NCBI GenBank assembly: GCA_949299515.1 | Contig: CASGAP010000009.1 | Coordinates: 124,001 to 188,000, forward strand | DNA length: 64,000 nucleotides | From: an uncultured Desulfovibrionaceae bacterium | Lineage (GTDB): Bacteria > Desulfobacterota > Desulfovibrionia > Desulfovibrionales > Desulfovibrionaceae | Direction: 5' to 3' | Made by a program: the position numbers and the translations under genes | Notes under the pieces: model-generated | Told to the model about the DNA's origin: nothing | Database searches by the model: none | What the model saw: the letters and a program-made list of their open reading frames with translations, nothing else | In this document: piece by piece, positions 27,818 through 36,512 of the stretch | How the letters are laid out: each line of letters starts with the position of its first letter | How positions within the stretch are numbered: the first letter of the stretch is position 1

Positions 27818-29818
27818 TTAGGCTCCTAAAAGTTCTTGGGCTTTTGCCAGAATATTTTCTTGAGTAAAGCCGTAGTAGGGGAAAAGTTTATTGGCAGGAG
27901 CGGATTCGCCGAAAGTTGTCATGGCAATAATCGCTCCGTCAAGTCCTGTATATTTATACCAAAAATCAGCGCTTGCGGCTTCAATGGCTATGCGGCGGCG
28001 GCAGGCTCCGGGCAGTACGTGTTCTTTGTATGCTTTGTCCTGTCGGTCGAAAACATCGGCGCAGGGCATGGAAACAACGCGTACTTTGACATTCTGTTCC
28101 GTGAGTGCTTTTGCGCTTTGTGCGGCAAGTTCCACTTCGGAACCCGTGGCAATGAGGATAATGTCGGGCGTGCCTTCGCAGTCGGAAAGAATGTAGGCGC
28201 CTTTGGCGATGTCGGCAAGCTGTTCCTTGGTATGGGGCTGGGCTCTAAGATTTTGGCGGCTCATGGCAAGGCAGGTGGGGCCGTCTTTCTTTTCTATGCC
28301 GGCTTTCCAGGCAACGGCGCTTTCCACGGTGTCGCAGGGGCGCCATATATCCACGTTCGGGGTCAGGCGCAGGGCGGAAATCTGCTCTATGGGCTGGTGA
28401 GTCGGGCCGTCTTCGCCGACGCCTATGCTGTCGTGGGTGAGTACCCAAATACCGCGGATTTTGGAAAGTGCGGCAAGGCGGATTGCGTTTTTCGCATAAT
28501 CGGAAAAAACAAGGAAGGTGCCGCCGTAGGGAATGAAACCGCCGTGCAGGCTGAGGCCGTTCATGATGGTGCTCATGGCAAATTCGCGTACGCCGTAATG
28601 GATGTAGTTGCCGTCAAAAGAATCCAGATCAAGGGACTGCGAATTGGCATGGAACGTGCCCACGGAACCGGTAAGGTCTGCGGAGCCGCCGATAAGTTCC
28701 GGCAAGGTGCCGGCCACGGCGTCCAAAACTTTTTTGCCTGCTGCGCGGGTGGCGATGTCTTCCTGTGCCGTCAGGAGGCTTTCAAAGAGCTTTGCAAATG
28801 CTTCTTGGTATTCTTCGGTGAATTCGCCGTTCATGCGGCAGGTGAACTCTTCGGCAAGTTCGGGATTGGCTTTGGCGTACTCGGCAAAAGCTTTGTTCCA
28901 TTGGTCATTGGCTTTTTGGCCTTTTTCCGTGCAGTCCCAGGCTTTTTGGATATGTTCGGGAATTTCGAAGGGAGCATAGTTCCAGCCCAGGGCTTTTTTT
29001 GTGGCTTCGTTTTCTTCCGCGCCCATGGGGGAGCCGTGGCAGGAGGATTTGCCGGCTTTGTTCGGGGAACCGTAGCCGATAACTGTTTTGCAAATGATAA
29101 GCACGGGTTTTTCGTCTTCTTCCGCGGCTTCTTTTATGGCTTTGTCCAGTTCTTTCGGACTGTGGCCGTCTACGTCTTTGATAACGTGCCAGCCGCAGGC
29201 CTTGAAGCGTTTGGCCACGTCTTCGGTGAACCAGCCTTTGACGCTGCCGTCAATGGAAATATTGTTGTCGTCGTACAGGGCGATAAGCTTGTTAAGTTTC
29301 CATGTTCCCGCAAGGGAAACTGCTTCCTGGCTTACGCCTTCCATAAGACAGCCGTCGCCCAAAAATACCCATGTTTTGTGGTCGACGATTTTATGTCCGT
29401 TTACATTGAATTTCTTCGCAAGCAGTTTTTCCGCAAGAGCCATGCCTACTGCCGTGGCAATGCCCTGGCCGAGGGGGCCTGTGCCCATATCCACGCCTTC
29501 CGTTCTGTCAATTTCCGGGTGTCCCGGGGTTTTGGAGTGGAGCTGACGGAAGTTTTTGATGTCGTCCATGCTGAGATTGTAGCCGGTAAGGTGGAGCAGG
29601 CTGTATAAGAGCATGGACGCGTGGCCGTTGGAAAGCACAAAACGGTCGCGGTCTGCCCAGCCCGGGTTTTTCGGGTTATGCTTGTATGCATGGCGCCACA
29701 GGGCTTCCGCCATATTTGCCATGCCCATAGGCGCGCCGGGGTGGCCGGATTTTGCTTTGTCAATGGCGTCCATGGCAAGGGCGCGGATAGCATTTGCACA
29801 TTCTTTGCGAAGTTCCAT
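27818..29818 (-). CDS. tkt: Transketolase
   Basis: Thiamine-diphosphate enzyme of the non-oxidative pentose phosphate pathway. It is full length at 666 residues. Near the N terminus are [11 protein letters not shown] and [17 protein letters not shown]. The TPP motif begins GDGCLMEG and ends [16 protein letters not shown] supplies the catalytic glutamate region, and [19 protein letters not shown] is the second family signature. It lies between rpe and pgk in one operon. Confidence 0.98.
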   Translation of the reverse strand: MELRKECANAIRALAMDAIDKAKSGHPGAPMGMANMAEALWRHAYKHNPKNPGWADRDRFVLSNGHASMLLYSLLHLTGYNLSMDDIKNFRQLHSKTPGHPEIDRTEGVDMGTGPLGQGIATAVGMALAEKLLAKKFNVNGHKIVDHKTWVFLGDGCLMEGVSQEAVSLAGTWKLNKLIALYDDNNISIDGSVKGWFTEDVAKRFKACGWHVIKDVDGHSPKELDKAIKEAAEEDEKPVLIICKTVIGYGSPNKAGKSSCHGSPMGAEENEATKKALGWNYAPFEIPEHIQKAWDCTEKGQKANDQWNKAFAEYAKANPELAEEFTCRMNGEFTEEYQEAFAKLFESLLTAQEDIATRAAGKKVLDAVAGTLPELIGGSADLTGSVGTFHANSQSLDLDSFDGNYIHYGVREFAMSTIMNGLSLHGGFIPYGGTFLVFSDYAKNAIRLAALSKIRGIWVLTHDSIGVGEDGPTHQPIEQISALRLTPNVDIWRPCDTVESAVAWKAGIEKKDGPTCLAMSRQNLRAQPHTKEQLADIAKGAYILSDCEGTPDIILIATGSEVELAAQSAKALTEQNVKVRVVSMPCADVFDRQDKAYKEHVLPGACRRRIAIEAASADFWYKYTGLDGAIIAMTTFGESAPANKLFPYYGFTQENILAKAQELLGA

Positions 29819-29851
29819 TGTATGTCCTTTGTATGTCCTTTTGCAGGGTTA

Positions 29852-30496
29852 TTATATTGCTTCTTTCTGGAATGCCTCATGGCGTTCTTTGAAAGGAGGA
29901 TAGGCAAAAAACGCAGATCCGGAAACCAGCACGTCGGCGCCTGCCCGGCACAGTGCTTTGGTGTTTTCCGGGGTGACGCCGCCGTCTATTTGGATATGGC
30001 ACTGCCTGCTGCCGAGCATTTCGCGCAGGCTGCGCACTTTGTCATAGGTGGCGGGAATAAAGCTTTGTCCGCCGAAGCCGGGGTTTACGCTCATAAGCAG
30101 TATCATGTCCACGTCGTCAAGCACGTATTCGCAGACACTGAGGGGGGTTGCGGGATTGAGGGCAAGGCCGGCTTTCATGCCGAGCCGTCTGATTTCCGCA
30201 AGGGTACGCTGGATATGGTTGGTGGCTTCCGCGTGGATTACCAGCATATCGGCGCCGGCTTTTTGGAAATCTTCCAAATAGCGTTCGGGTTTTTCGATCA
30301 TAAGGTGCACGTCAAAAAACAGTTTGCTTTTGGGACGCAGCATTTTTACCACGTGCTGCCCGAATGTGATGTTCGGCACGAAAAGCCCGTCCATAATATC
30401 CCAGTGAACCCAGGAAAGTCCTGCATTTTCAAGATCTTTCAGAGTTTGTTCCAAGTTGCCGAAATCGGCGGAAAGCAAAGAGGGGGACAATATCAT
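29852..30496 (-). CDS. rpe: Ribulose-phosphate 3-epimerase
   Basis: TIM-barrel metalloenzyme that interconverts ribulose-5-phosphate and xylulose-5-phosphate. It has 214 residues. LSPSLLSADFGNL starts the protein, VHWDIMDGLFVPNITFG holds metal-binding His and Asp, VNPGFGGQSFI is the phosphate loop, and IQIDGGVTPENT supplies the second catalytic Asp. It lies 8 bp after the MerR gene and 33 bp before tkt. Confidence 0.97.
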   Translation of the reverse strand: MILSPSLLSADFGNLEQTLKDLENAGLSWVHWDIMDGLFVPNITFGQHVVKMLRPKSKLFFDVHLMIEKPERYLEDFQKAGADMLVIHAEATNHIQRTLAEIRRLGMKAGLALNPATPLSVCEYVLDDVDMILLMSVNPGFGGQSFIPATYDKVRSLREMLGSRQCHIQIDGGVTPENTKALCRAGADVLVSGSAFFAYPPFKERHEAFQKEAI

Positions 30497-30504
30497 ATGT
30501 GACT

Positions 30505-30891
30505 CTATTTGGGGGAATTTAAAAGATTGTACAGTTGTTTCAGTTCGCAGAACACTTCGTGCAGCGTTTCTTTGTATCGGGAGGTATTTTTTTCCAGAGG
30601 ATATTCTTCCGTTATCAGGGTGTTTTGTTCAAGGGGCAGGGTAACGCTTTCCGTCAGCGGTTCCTGCGAGCCTTTCAGCACTTTTTTTGCACCGTTTATG
30701 GTCATGCCTTCCTGGTACAGCAAAGTATGGATTTTTTTTAACGTGTGCATATCCTTTTCGGAATAATAGCGCTGGCCGGTTTCCGTCCGTTTGGGGCGGA
30801 TCTGCGTAAATTCCGATTCCCAAAAGCGCAGAACGCTGGTTTTTACGTTAAGAATTTTTGCGGCTTCGCCAATTCTGTAAACTCTGGCCAT
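30505..30891 (-). CDS. MerR-family transcriptional regulator
   Basis: 128 residues. The N-terminal winged helix begins YRIGEAAKILNVKTSVLRFWESEF, followed by GQRYYSEKDMHTLKKI and YQEGMTINGAKKVL. This is the MerR DNA-binding domain of the HTH type often found downstream of pheT. The C-terminal third is short and lacks cysteine clusters, so metal sensing is unlikely. It lies first in the rpe-tkt-pgk group and may regulate it, though the sequence shows no direct proof. No good promoter was recognised in the AT-rich stretch upstream. Confidence 0.9.
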   Translation of the reverse strand: MARVYRIGEAAKILNVKTSVLRFWESEFTQIRPKRTETGQRYYSEKDMHTLKKIHTLLYQEGMTINGAKKVLKGSQEPLTESVTLPLEQNTLITEEYPLEKNTSRYKETLHEVFCELKQLYNLLNSPK

Positions 30892-30996
30892 GAAATACCC
30901 TTTGAATTTTCTGCGGTAATTTTAGCTTTTTTTTCAGGGCTTGGCTAGTAAAATTTTTGAGCTGGATTAATAAATCAGTTAATTTGATTTAAATAA

Positions 30997-31022
30997 AAAA
31001 ACATGGCATTTGCCATGTTTTT
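30997..31022 (-). terminator. Rho-independent terminator after the FkbM methyltransferase gene
   Basis: AAAAACATGGCA and TGCCATGTTTTT with a two-base apex form a perfect stem with T runs on both ends. It lies 13 bp after the methyltransferase stop and separates the pheST-methyltransferase transcript from the MerR gene. Confidence 0.85.
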
Positions 31023-31035
31023 CAGTGATAATTCA

Positions 31036-31833
31036 TTATTCTTGCGGAATAAACAGGTAATTGTCGTTTGGAAATTTTTGGGCTAAATTATATTTCAGTT
31101 CAGAAAATTTTTGGAATACCAAATTTTTATTGTTTTCAAATACTTCAATAAAAATTTTGGGTTTAAATTTGGTTATTGTCTGAATTGCGCCTGTAAGAAC
31201 TTTTATTTCATGCCCTTCGACATCAATTTTTATAAAATCAATTTTTTGGAGCGGCAATTGAAAATCATCCAGTTTAATGGTTGGAATATTTCCTTCTTCA
31301 GAGTTTTGAATGGAAGTTGCACCAATGTTTGACATTGTAAAATAATGAATTTTGGCTTTTCCGTTTTGATCTGATACAGCGACATTGTGAGCTTCAATAA
31401 TGTTTTCCAATTTGTTTATTTCTATATTTTTTTGCAAAATATCATAGGTGCTTTTTACTGCTTCAAAGGCAATAATTTTTTGAGCACCATGCTCTTTTGC
31501 CCAATATAAGCTATGATTGCCGATATTGGCTCCAATGTCTAATACATGGGCATGTTCAGGAATAATATTGTTTAATTCCTTCAATAATTCAGCTTCATAA
31601 TATGTTTCTTTGTTTACAATATGATTTTGAATTAAATCATGTGGAAAATTTGGAACATAAAATAATGTATCGTTATTTCTCCATATATTGTCTGGCATGG
31701 ATAGTTTTTTGGTAATATTATTGATTGCTGGAGCATAGCCTCTGTAATCTTTTCTCTTTCTGGTAAAAAAGTTAAAATTATTAATATAATAAGAAACTTT
31801 TTCTTTTGTTCTGACAGTATTAAATTTTATCAT
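31036..31833 (-). CDS. FkbM-family SAM-dependent methyltransferase, foreign-looking composition
   Basis: 265 residues. HVLDIGANIGNHSLYWA (motif I), IIAFEAVKSTYDIL, and the FkbM hallmark FIKIDVEGHEIKVLTGA give a clear family match. These enzymes O-methylate sugars or other small hydroxyl groups, often in surface glycan or secondary-metabolite loci. The substrate here is unknown. The gene is far more AT-rich than its neighbours, with AAT/ATT/AAA/TTT codons dominant, and it interrupts an otherwise housekeeping cluster. No terminator separates it from pheT, 27 bp upstream. Recent horizontal acquisition is likely. Confidence 0.9.
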   Translation of the reverse strand: MIKFNTVRTKEKVSYYINNFNFFTRKRKDYRGYAPAINNITKKLSMPDNIWRNNDTLFYVPNFPHDLIQNHIVNKETYYEAELLKELNNIIPEHAHVLDIGANIGNHSLYWAKEHGAQKIIAFEAVKSTYDILQKNIEINKLENIIEAHNVAVSDQNGKAKIHYFTMSNIGATSIQNSEEGNIPTIKLDDFQLPLQKIDFIKIDVEGHEIKVLTGAIQTITKFKPKIFIEVFENNKNLVFQKFSELKYNLAQKFPNDNYLFIPQE

Positions 31834-31860
31834 TTATTTTCTCTTTGTTATTATTTGACT

Positions 31861-34281
31861 TTATACTCTCACGCCGAGGGCTTTGACGACTGCCTGGGTG
31901 ATTTTTTCGCGTTCTTTGTCCACTTCTTTGTCTTCCAGAGTTTTGTCGGGGGACTGGAAGGTCAGGCGGAACGTAAGGTTGCGTTCTTTGCTGTCTTTAG
32001 GAATGTACAAATCGCGCAGTTCCGCGCCGGCAAAGAATTTGCCCTTGCTTTGGCTTACGGTGTCAAGCACTGCTTTTACCGGCATTTCCTTCGGGCAGAT
32101 AAAGGTAATGTCGCGGCGCACTGCAGGGTAGACGGCAAGCGGGGTAAAATGCGGTTTTTTGCCGCGTGCCAGTTCTTCCAGCGTATCCAGTTCAAGGTCG
32201 GCAAGCCAAATCGGTTTTTTTGCATAATATTCGTCGGCGATGTTGGTCTGCACGCGTCCCATAATGCCTATGGTTTGTCCGTTTTGTGCCGTAAGTTTCA
32301 CTGCAGGGGAAAGATAGGGGTGGGAAGCGAGTTTTTCAACCTGCGCAGGCTCGATATGCAGAAAATCGGAAATGAAATGGTCAACCATGCCGCGAAGATC
32401 CGTATAATCGACTTCTTCTTCGCCGTGTCCCCATGCGCTGTCGAAACGGCTGCCGTACAGCGCCATGATAAGGTGCAGGCGTTCCTGTACCGTGGTGTCG
32501 CTGCTGTCGTCCTTATGGAAAGAATGGGCGATTTCAAAAAGTCGGACACCGCCTGCGCCGTGGGCGATGTTTTGGCGTACGCTCTGCAGAATGCCTGCGG
32601 CAAGGTGCGTGCGCAGCACGTCCTGTTCGGCGCTTAAGGGGTTGATGATGTTGACGCGGTCTTCTTTGGGCAGGTTGAGGCCGTCAAGGTCTTTGTTGCC
32701 GACAAAGCTGTAGTTGATGGCCTCGTTCATGCCGAGTCCTGCCAAAAAGTTTTTGGCACGCATGATAAAGTGATGTCTGCCTTCGGGTTCGCCGCACTTA
32801 TCCAGGGTATGGGTGAGTTTGGGCAGAGTGGCCGGCATATTGTCGATGCCGTTGAAAATGGCGATTTCTTCTACTAAATCCGCTTCGCGGGTCAGGTCGT
32901 AGCGGCGGCCGGGGGCGTAAACGGTCCATTCGTCACGGCTTGTTTTTTCCACTTTGCAGTCAAGCGCAAGCAGGGTTTTTTCGCAGAATTCTTCGCTGAC
33001 GGGCATACCGAGAACAAATTCCGGACGGCTTGGGCGGAAGGAAATTTTTGCTGGGGAGAACGGTTTCGGTTCTGCTTTGCAAATGCCTTTGCGTACCGTG
33101 CCGCCTGCATAAAGTTGCATGAGGTATGCGGCTCTGTCAAGGGCGTAAGCCATGCCTTCCTGGTCGACGCCGCGTTCGAAGCGGTAGCTGGAGTCGGAGC
33201 TTAAGCCCAGACGGCGGGCAGTGCGGCGTATGCGCGCAGGTTTGAACAGGGCACATTCAAGGAAAACTTTTTGGCTGTTTTGGGAAATTTCCGTATCAAG
33301 GCCGCCCATGACACCGGCAAGGCCGATTGCCGTTTCACTGTCGCAGATAAGCCCGTCGTTTTCCCTGAGGGTGCGTTCCTGTCCGTCGAGGGTAGTGAAT
33401 TTTTGGCCGTCTTTTGCGGACTGTACGATGATTTTATTGCCTTTGAGCGTATCTGCGTCAAAGGCGTGCAGGGGCTGGCCGAGTTCCATAAGAATATAGT
33501 TGGTGACGTCCACAAGGTTGGAAATGGGACGCAGGCCGACGGCGGCAAGGCGGTAGCGCACCCAGTACGGGGATTTTTTCGTGGTGCAGTTTTCGATGAT
33601 GCGGCCTGTATAGCAGGGGCAGAAATCCGTATCTTTAATTTCAATGGCGTATTCGTTTGAGCAGTCTGCGCCTTCTTCTTTCAGTTCAAATTTCGGCAGG
33701 GTCAGCGGCAGATTGTAGGCAACGGCCACCATGCGCGCAAGGCCGAGAACGGAAAGGCAGTCCGCACGGTTGGGGGTAATGCTGATGTCCAGCACTTCCG
33801 TATCCATTTCCATAGCTTCCACAAAGCTCGTGCCGATTTTGAAAGGATTGCCGTGTCTGTCGGTTTCGGGAAGAACCAAAATGCCTTCGTGGTCGTCGCT
33901 GAGGCCGAGTTCGCGTTCGGAACAGATCATGCCGTTTGATGCCACGCCGCGCAGTTTGGCTTTTTTGATTTGGAAGCCGCCGGGCATGGTAGAACCGACG
34001 GGAGCAACAACAACAAACTGTCCTGCCGCCACATTGGGCGCACCGCACACAATGCCGACGGGTTCTTCGCCGCCGAGGTCAACGGTGCAGACGTGCAGGT
34101 GGTCGGAATCGGGGTGGTCTTCGCAGGTCAGCACGCGGCCGATAACCATTTCGCGTATATCATGAAAAGGGTGGAGAATTTCTTCAAGCTCAAGGCCGAG
34201 CATGGTCAGGCGGTCGCCGAGTTCTTCTGCCGTGCCTTGATAAGGAACGAATTCGCGCAGCCAATTTAAACTCAATAACAT
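31861..34281 (-). CDS. pheT: Phenylalanine--tRNA ligase beta subunit
   Basis: 806 residues, the full bacterial length. In order: an N-terminal tRNA-binding EMAP-like domain (VIGRVLTCEDHPDSDHLHVCTVD), the B3/B4 editing domain (GLRPISNLVDVTNYILMELGQPLHAFD), B5, a catalytic-like core and a C-terminal FDX-ACB anticodon-binding domain. It works with PheS as an alpha2-beta2 tetramer. It starts 26 bp after pheS. Confidence 0.98.
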   Translation of the reverse strand: MLLSLNWLREFVPYQGTAEELGDRLTMLGLELEEILHPFHDIREMVIGRVLTCEDHPDSDHLHVCTVDLGGEEPVGIVCGAPNVAAGQFVVVAPVGSTMPGGFQIKKAKLRGVASNGMICSERELGLSDDHEGILVLPETDRHGNPFKIGTSFVEAMEMDTEVLDISITPNRADCLSVLGLARMVAVAYNLPLTLPKFELKEEGADCSNEYAIEIKDTDFCPCYTGRIIENCTTKKSPYWVRYRLAAVGLRPISNLVDVTNYILMELGQPLHAFDADTLKGNKIIVQSAKDGQKFTTLDGQERTLRENDGLICDSETAIGLAGVMGGLDTEISQNSQKVFLECALFKPARIRRTARRLGLSSDSSYRFERGVDQEGMAYALDRAAYLMQLYAGGTVRKGICKAEPKPFSPAKISFRPSRPEFVLGMPVSEEFCEKTLLALDCKVEKTSRDEWTVYAPGRRYDLTREADLVEEIAIFNGIDNMPATLPKLTHTLDKCGEPEGRHHFIMRAKNFLAGLGMNEAINYSFVGNKDLDGLNLPKEDRVNIINPLSAEQDVLRTHLAAGILQSVRQNIAHGAGGVRLFEIAHSFHKDDSSDTTVQERLHLIMALYGSRFDSAWGHGEEEVDYTDLRGMVDHFISDFLHIEPAQVEKLASHPYLSPAVKLTAQNGQTIGIMGRVQTNIADEYYAKKPIWLADLELDTLEELARGKKPHFTPLAVYPAVRRDITFICPKEMPVKAVLDTVSQSKGKFFAGAELRDLYIPKDSKERNLTFRLTFQSPDKTLEDKEVDKEREKITQAVVKALGVRV

Positions 34282-34306
34282 AGCTTTTTCCTTATATAAA
34301 ACGAGA

Positions 34307-35353
34307 TTATGCCCCGGTGAACTGGGAAAGGTATCTCATGTCGTTTTCAAAGTTAATGCGCAGGTCGGTAATGCCGTATTTAAGCATGGCAATACGTTCG
34401 ACGCCGAGTCCGAAAGCAAAGCCCGTAACTTCTTTGGGGTCGTAGCCTACGGATTCGAATACTGCTGGGTCTACCATGCCGGCGCCCAAAATTTCCAGCC
34501 AACCCGTAGTCTTGCAGATACGGCAGGGGCTGCCGTCGGCAAGATGGCCTTTGCCGCCGCACTGGGTGCAGCTCATGTCCACTTCAACGCTGGGTTCGGT
34601 AAACGGAAAGAAGCTGGGACGGAAACGTACTTTGGTCTGTTTGCCGAATACGGTCTGCAAAAATGCGGTAAGCGTGCCGCGGAGATCGGCCATGGTGATG
34701 TGTTTGTCGACAACAAGGCCTTCGATTTGGTGAAACATGGGGGTATGGGTAAGGTCGGAATCGCGGCGGTATACTTTGCCGGGGGCAACAATGGCCAGCG
34801 GCGGTTTGTTTTTGAGCATGGTACGGATCTGCATGGTGGAAGTGTGGGTGCGCAGCACGACTTTTTCCTGAATGTACAGGGTATCCTGCATATCGCGCGC
34901 GGGGTGTTCCGGCGGCATATTCAGCGCTTCAAAGCAGTGAAAATCTGTGTCGACTTCCGGGCCGCTGACAACCTGATAGCCCATGTTCTGAAAAACGGAA
35001 GTCACTTCCTGCATGGCGCGGGTAATGGGGTGCAGTGATCCCTGCCACGGTTTTCTTCCGGGCAGTGTCGGGTCGAAATCCGCCAGCAGGGCGGCTTCTT
35101 TTTCCTGTTCCATGGAGATTCTGCGATCTTCAAGCATGGCCGTAAGTTTGGCTTTTACGGCATTGGCGGCTTGGCCGAAGGCGGGGCGTTCTTCCGGAGA
35201 AAGTTCGGGCAGGCGGGACATAATTTGGGCAAGGTGTCCTTTTCTGCCGAGAAAATTGACTCGCTGCGCTTCAAGGTCCTGCAGGGAGGAAATTTCCGCA
35301 AGGGCTTTTTCCAATTCGCCCGTAAGGTTATCAAGTTGGCTTTGGATATCCAT
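34307..35353 (-). CDS. pheS: Phenylalanine--tRNA ligase alpha subunit
   Basis: Catalytic subunit that charges tRNA-Phe. I chose the ATG at 35353 ([18 protein letters not shown]), giving 348 residues and the usual N-terminal coiled coil. The frame extends upstream to 35446, but that extension translates the rplT terminator and is not expected in the protein. Class II motif 2 is visible as [24 protein letters not shown], and motif 3 as [14 protein letters not shown]. Confidence 0.97.
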   Translation of the reverse strand: MDIQSQLDNLTGELEKALAEISSLQDLEAQRVNFLGRKGHLAQIMSRLPELSPEERPAFGQAANAVKAKLTAMLEDRRISMEQEKEAALLADFDPTLPGRKPWQGSLHPITRAMQEVTSVFQNMGYQVVSGPEVDTDFHCFEALNMPPEHPARDMQDTLYIQEKVVLRTHTSTMQIRTMLKNKPPLAIVAPGKVYRRDSDLTHTPMFHQIEGLVVDKHITMADLRGTLTAFLQTVFGKQTKVRFRPSFFPFTEPSVEVDMSCTQCGGKGHLADGSPCRICKTTGWLEILGAGMVDPAVFESVGYDPKEVTGFAFGLGVERIAMLKYGITDLRINFENDMRYLSQFTGA

Positions 35354-35394
35354 ACTAAACTCTCGTATTGTATAATTTGGAATAAAAATTACGG

Positions 35395-35436
35395 TAAAAA
35401 GAAAAAAAGGCAGAATAAGCAATAGCTTACCCTGCC
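35395..35436 (-). terminator. Terminator/attenuator between rplT and pheS
   Basis: On the minus strand, GGCAGGGTAAGC, loop TATT, GCTTATTCTGCC and a run of seven T then more T-rich sequence. It would end rpmI-rplT transcripts or attenuate readthrough into pheST. No separate Phe-rich leader peptide with a matching antiterminator was identified. Confidence 0.8.
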
Positions 35437-35464
35437 AATTGAACATTGCGTTAAGTGTGGGAGA

Positions 35465-35818
35465 TTAAGCAAGTTTAGCTTTAGCTAATTCCACAAGAGC
35501 AGCAAAGTCGGCTTTTTCACGAACAGCTAAATCGGCAAGCATTTTGCGGTTGATAACAATACCTGCAAGCTCCAAGCCGTGCATAAAGCGTGAGTAGGAA
35601 AGACCGTTCAAACGGGCGCCGGCGTTAATACGCATAATCCAAAGTTTGCGGAAATCGCGTTTGCGCATTTTGCGTCCGTGGTAAGCATATGCCAATGAAC
35701 GTTCCACAGCTTCACGTGCGGTGCGGTACAAACGGCTGCGGCCGCCGCGGAAGCCCTTTGCCAATTTCAAATATTTCTTGTGCCTGCGATGACTAGCAAG
35801 ACCTCTCTTTACACGCAT
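35465..35818 (-). CDS. rplT: 50S ribosomal protein L20
   Basis: 117 residues, normal length. [31 protein letters not shown] (shown in part: [15 protein letters not shown]) and [19 protein letters not shown] are the classic L20 blocks. The N-terminal extension is very basic. It follows rpmI. In many bacteria L20 also represses its own operon by binding the leader mRNA. Confidence 0.98.
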   Translation of the reverse strand: MRVKRGLASHRRHKKYLKLAKGFRGGRSRLYRTAREAVERSLAYAYHGRKMRKRDFRKLWIMRINAGARLNGLSYSRFMHGLELAGIVINRKMLADLAVREKADFAALVELAKAKLA

Positions 35819-35910
35819 GGAATACCTCCAATAATCAACTTCACGAGGCGGAGATCGTTATGCCAGTGAAGTGTTAAAATATGTTAAAAAAATCAGACGA
35901 TACAGGCCGA

Positions 35911-36108
35911 TTATGCGTAAGGCATAAGACGGCGGAGTGCTTTTTCGTTGGTTTTGTCAACCAATGCGCTTTGACCCAAAACCATACGGCGTTTTGCACA
36001 TTTTTTGGTCAAAATGTGACGAAGGCCTTGACGGCGGCGACGGAATTTACCGCTGCCAGTAACGCTGAAACGTTTTGCGGCAGAGCGACTCGTTTTCATT
36101 TTAGGCAT
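35911..36108 (-). CDS. rpmI: 50S ribosomal protein L35
   Basis: 65 residues. PKMKTSRSAAKRFSVTGSGKFRRR and the HILTKKCAKRRMVLG tail are typical L35 sequence. AAGGAGAG lies 6 nt ahead of the ATG. infC, its usual upstream partner, is absent here; the next gene upstream is lepA, about 400 bp away. Confidence 0.97.
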   Translation of the reverse strand: MPKMKTSRSAAKRFSVTGSGKFRRRRQGLRHILTKKCAKRRMVLGQSALVDKTNEKALRRLMPYA

Positions 36109-36512
36109 GAGTTTCTCTCCTTTACTTAATTGCCATAAAAAATGGCTACAATGTTGAGAAAGTTATTTTGCATATTTTTTATTAAAAGGCAAGCAAAAAA
36201 ACATAGAAAATTATTTTTTTTCGGGGAAAATGATTGCGCTGCTGTTTATTTGCCTATGCTTCGCAAGCTCAGCAACGTAAACGGCTTGTCGCCCTTTGGG
36301 TGGTTCCTCTGCGCCTCTCGCTGTCCGTAATTCCGGGATAAGCTGGGCTGATAAAGCAAGCGTGCCTGCTGTTTTCGATGCGGCAATTAATGCGTTAATT
36401 CGGAAATATTTTTCCGTCATATAACTTTTTAAAATATTAAAAGTTTTTGAAAGGGGTGCAGGGGAAAACTTTTGCAAAAGTTTTCCCCTGCAAAAAAACA
36501 AAAAAAACAAAA
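36109..36512 (-). other. Gene-poor 404-bp interval between lepA and rpmI, with a doubtful small ORF
   Basis: An open frame of 99 codons (36211-36510, minus) covers most of this interval. It starts inside the lepA-proximal terminator hairpin and has no ribosome-binding site or family I recognise. Its middle part (RTARGAEEPPKGRQAVYVAEL) is denser in GC than its ends. I treat it as probably non-coding or a repeat-derived fragment. The place where infC would be expected holds no translation-factor sequence. The rpmI promoter should lie in the AT-rich part nearest rpmI, but I could not fix it. Confidence 0.5.
36456..36500 (-). terminator. Strong hairpin downstream of lepA
   Basis: TGCAGGGGAAAACTTTTG and CAAAAGTTTTCCCCTGCA form a near-perfect palindrome of about 18 bp per arm just after the lepA stop. 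On the plus strand it is followed by an A run; the T run lies on the lepA-proximal side of the minus strand, before the hairpin. It is a very stable structure, but not a canonical intrinsic terminator for lepA. It may act as an mRNA 3' stabiliser or repeat element. Confidence 0.6.

Noticed and set aside
27836..29608. A 590-codon open frame opposite transketolase
   Set aside because: Antisense shadow of a full-length, motif-complete tkt; the translated sequence is low-information Gly/Phe/Ala-rich.
31036..31833. Mobile element carrying the methyltransferase
   Set aside because: No transposase, integrase, terminal inverted repeats or target duplication could be seen around the AT-rich gene.
35354..35446. 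A Phe-rich N-terminal extension or leader peptide for pheS (pheL-like attenuator)
   Set aside because: The Phe codons arise from the T run of the rplT terminator read in frame with pheS. There is no separate stop, and no Shine-Dalgarno matched to a leader ORF was found.
36211..36510. A 99-codon gene between lepA and rpmI
   Set aside because: It starts within a palindrome, lacks a ribosome site and known family, and has uneven composition. It is kept only as part of the described interval.
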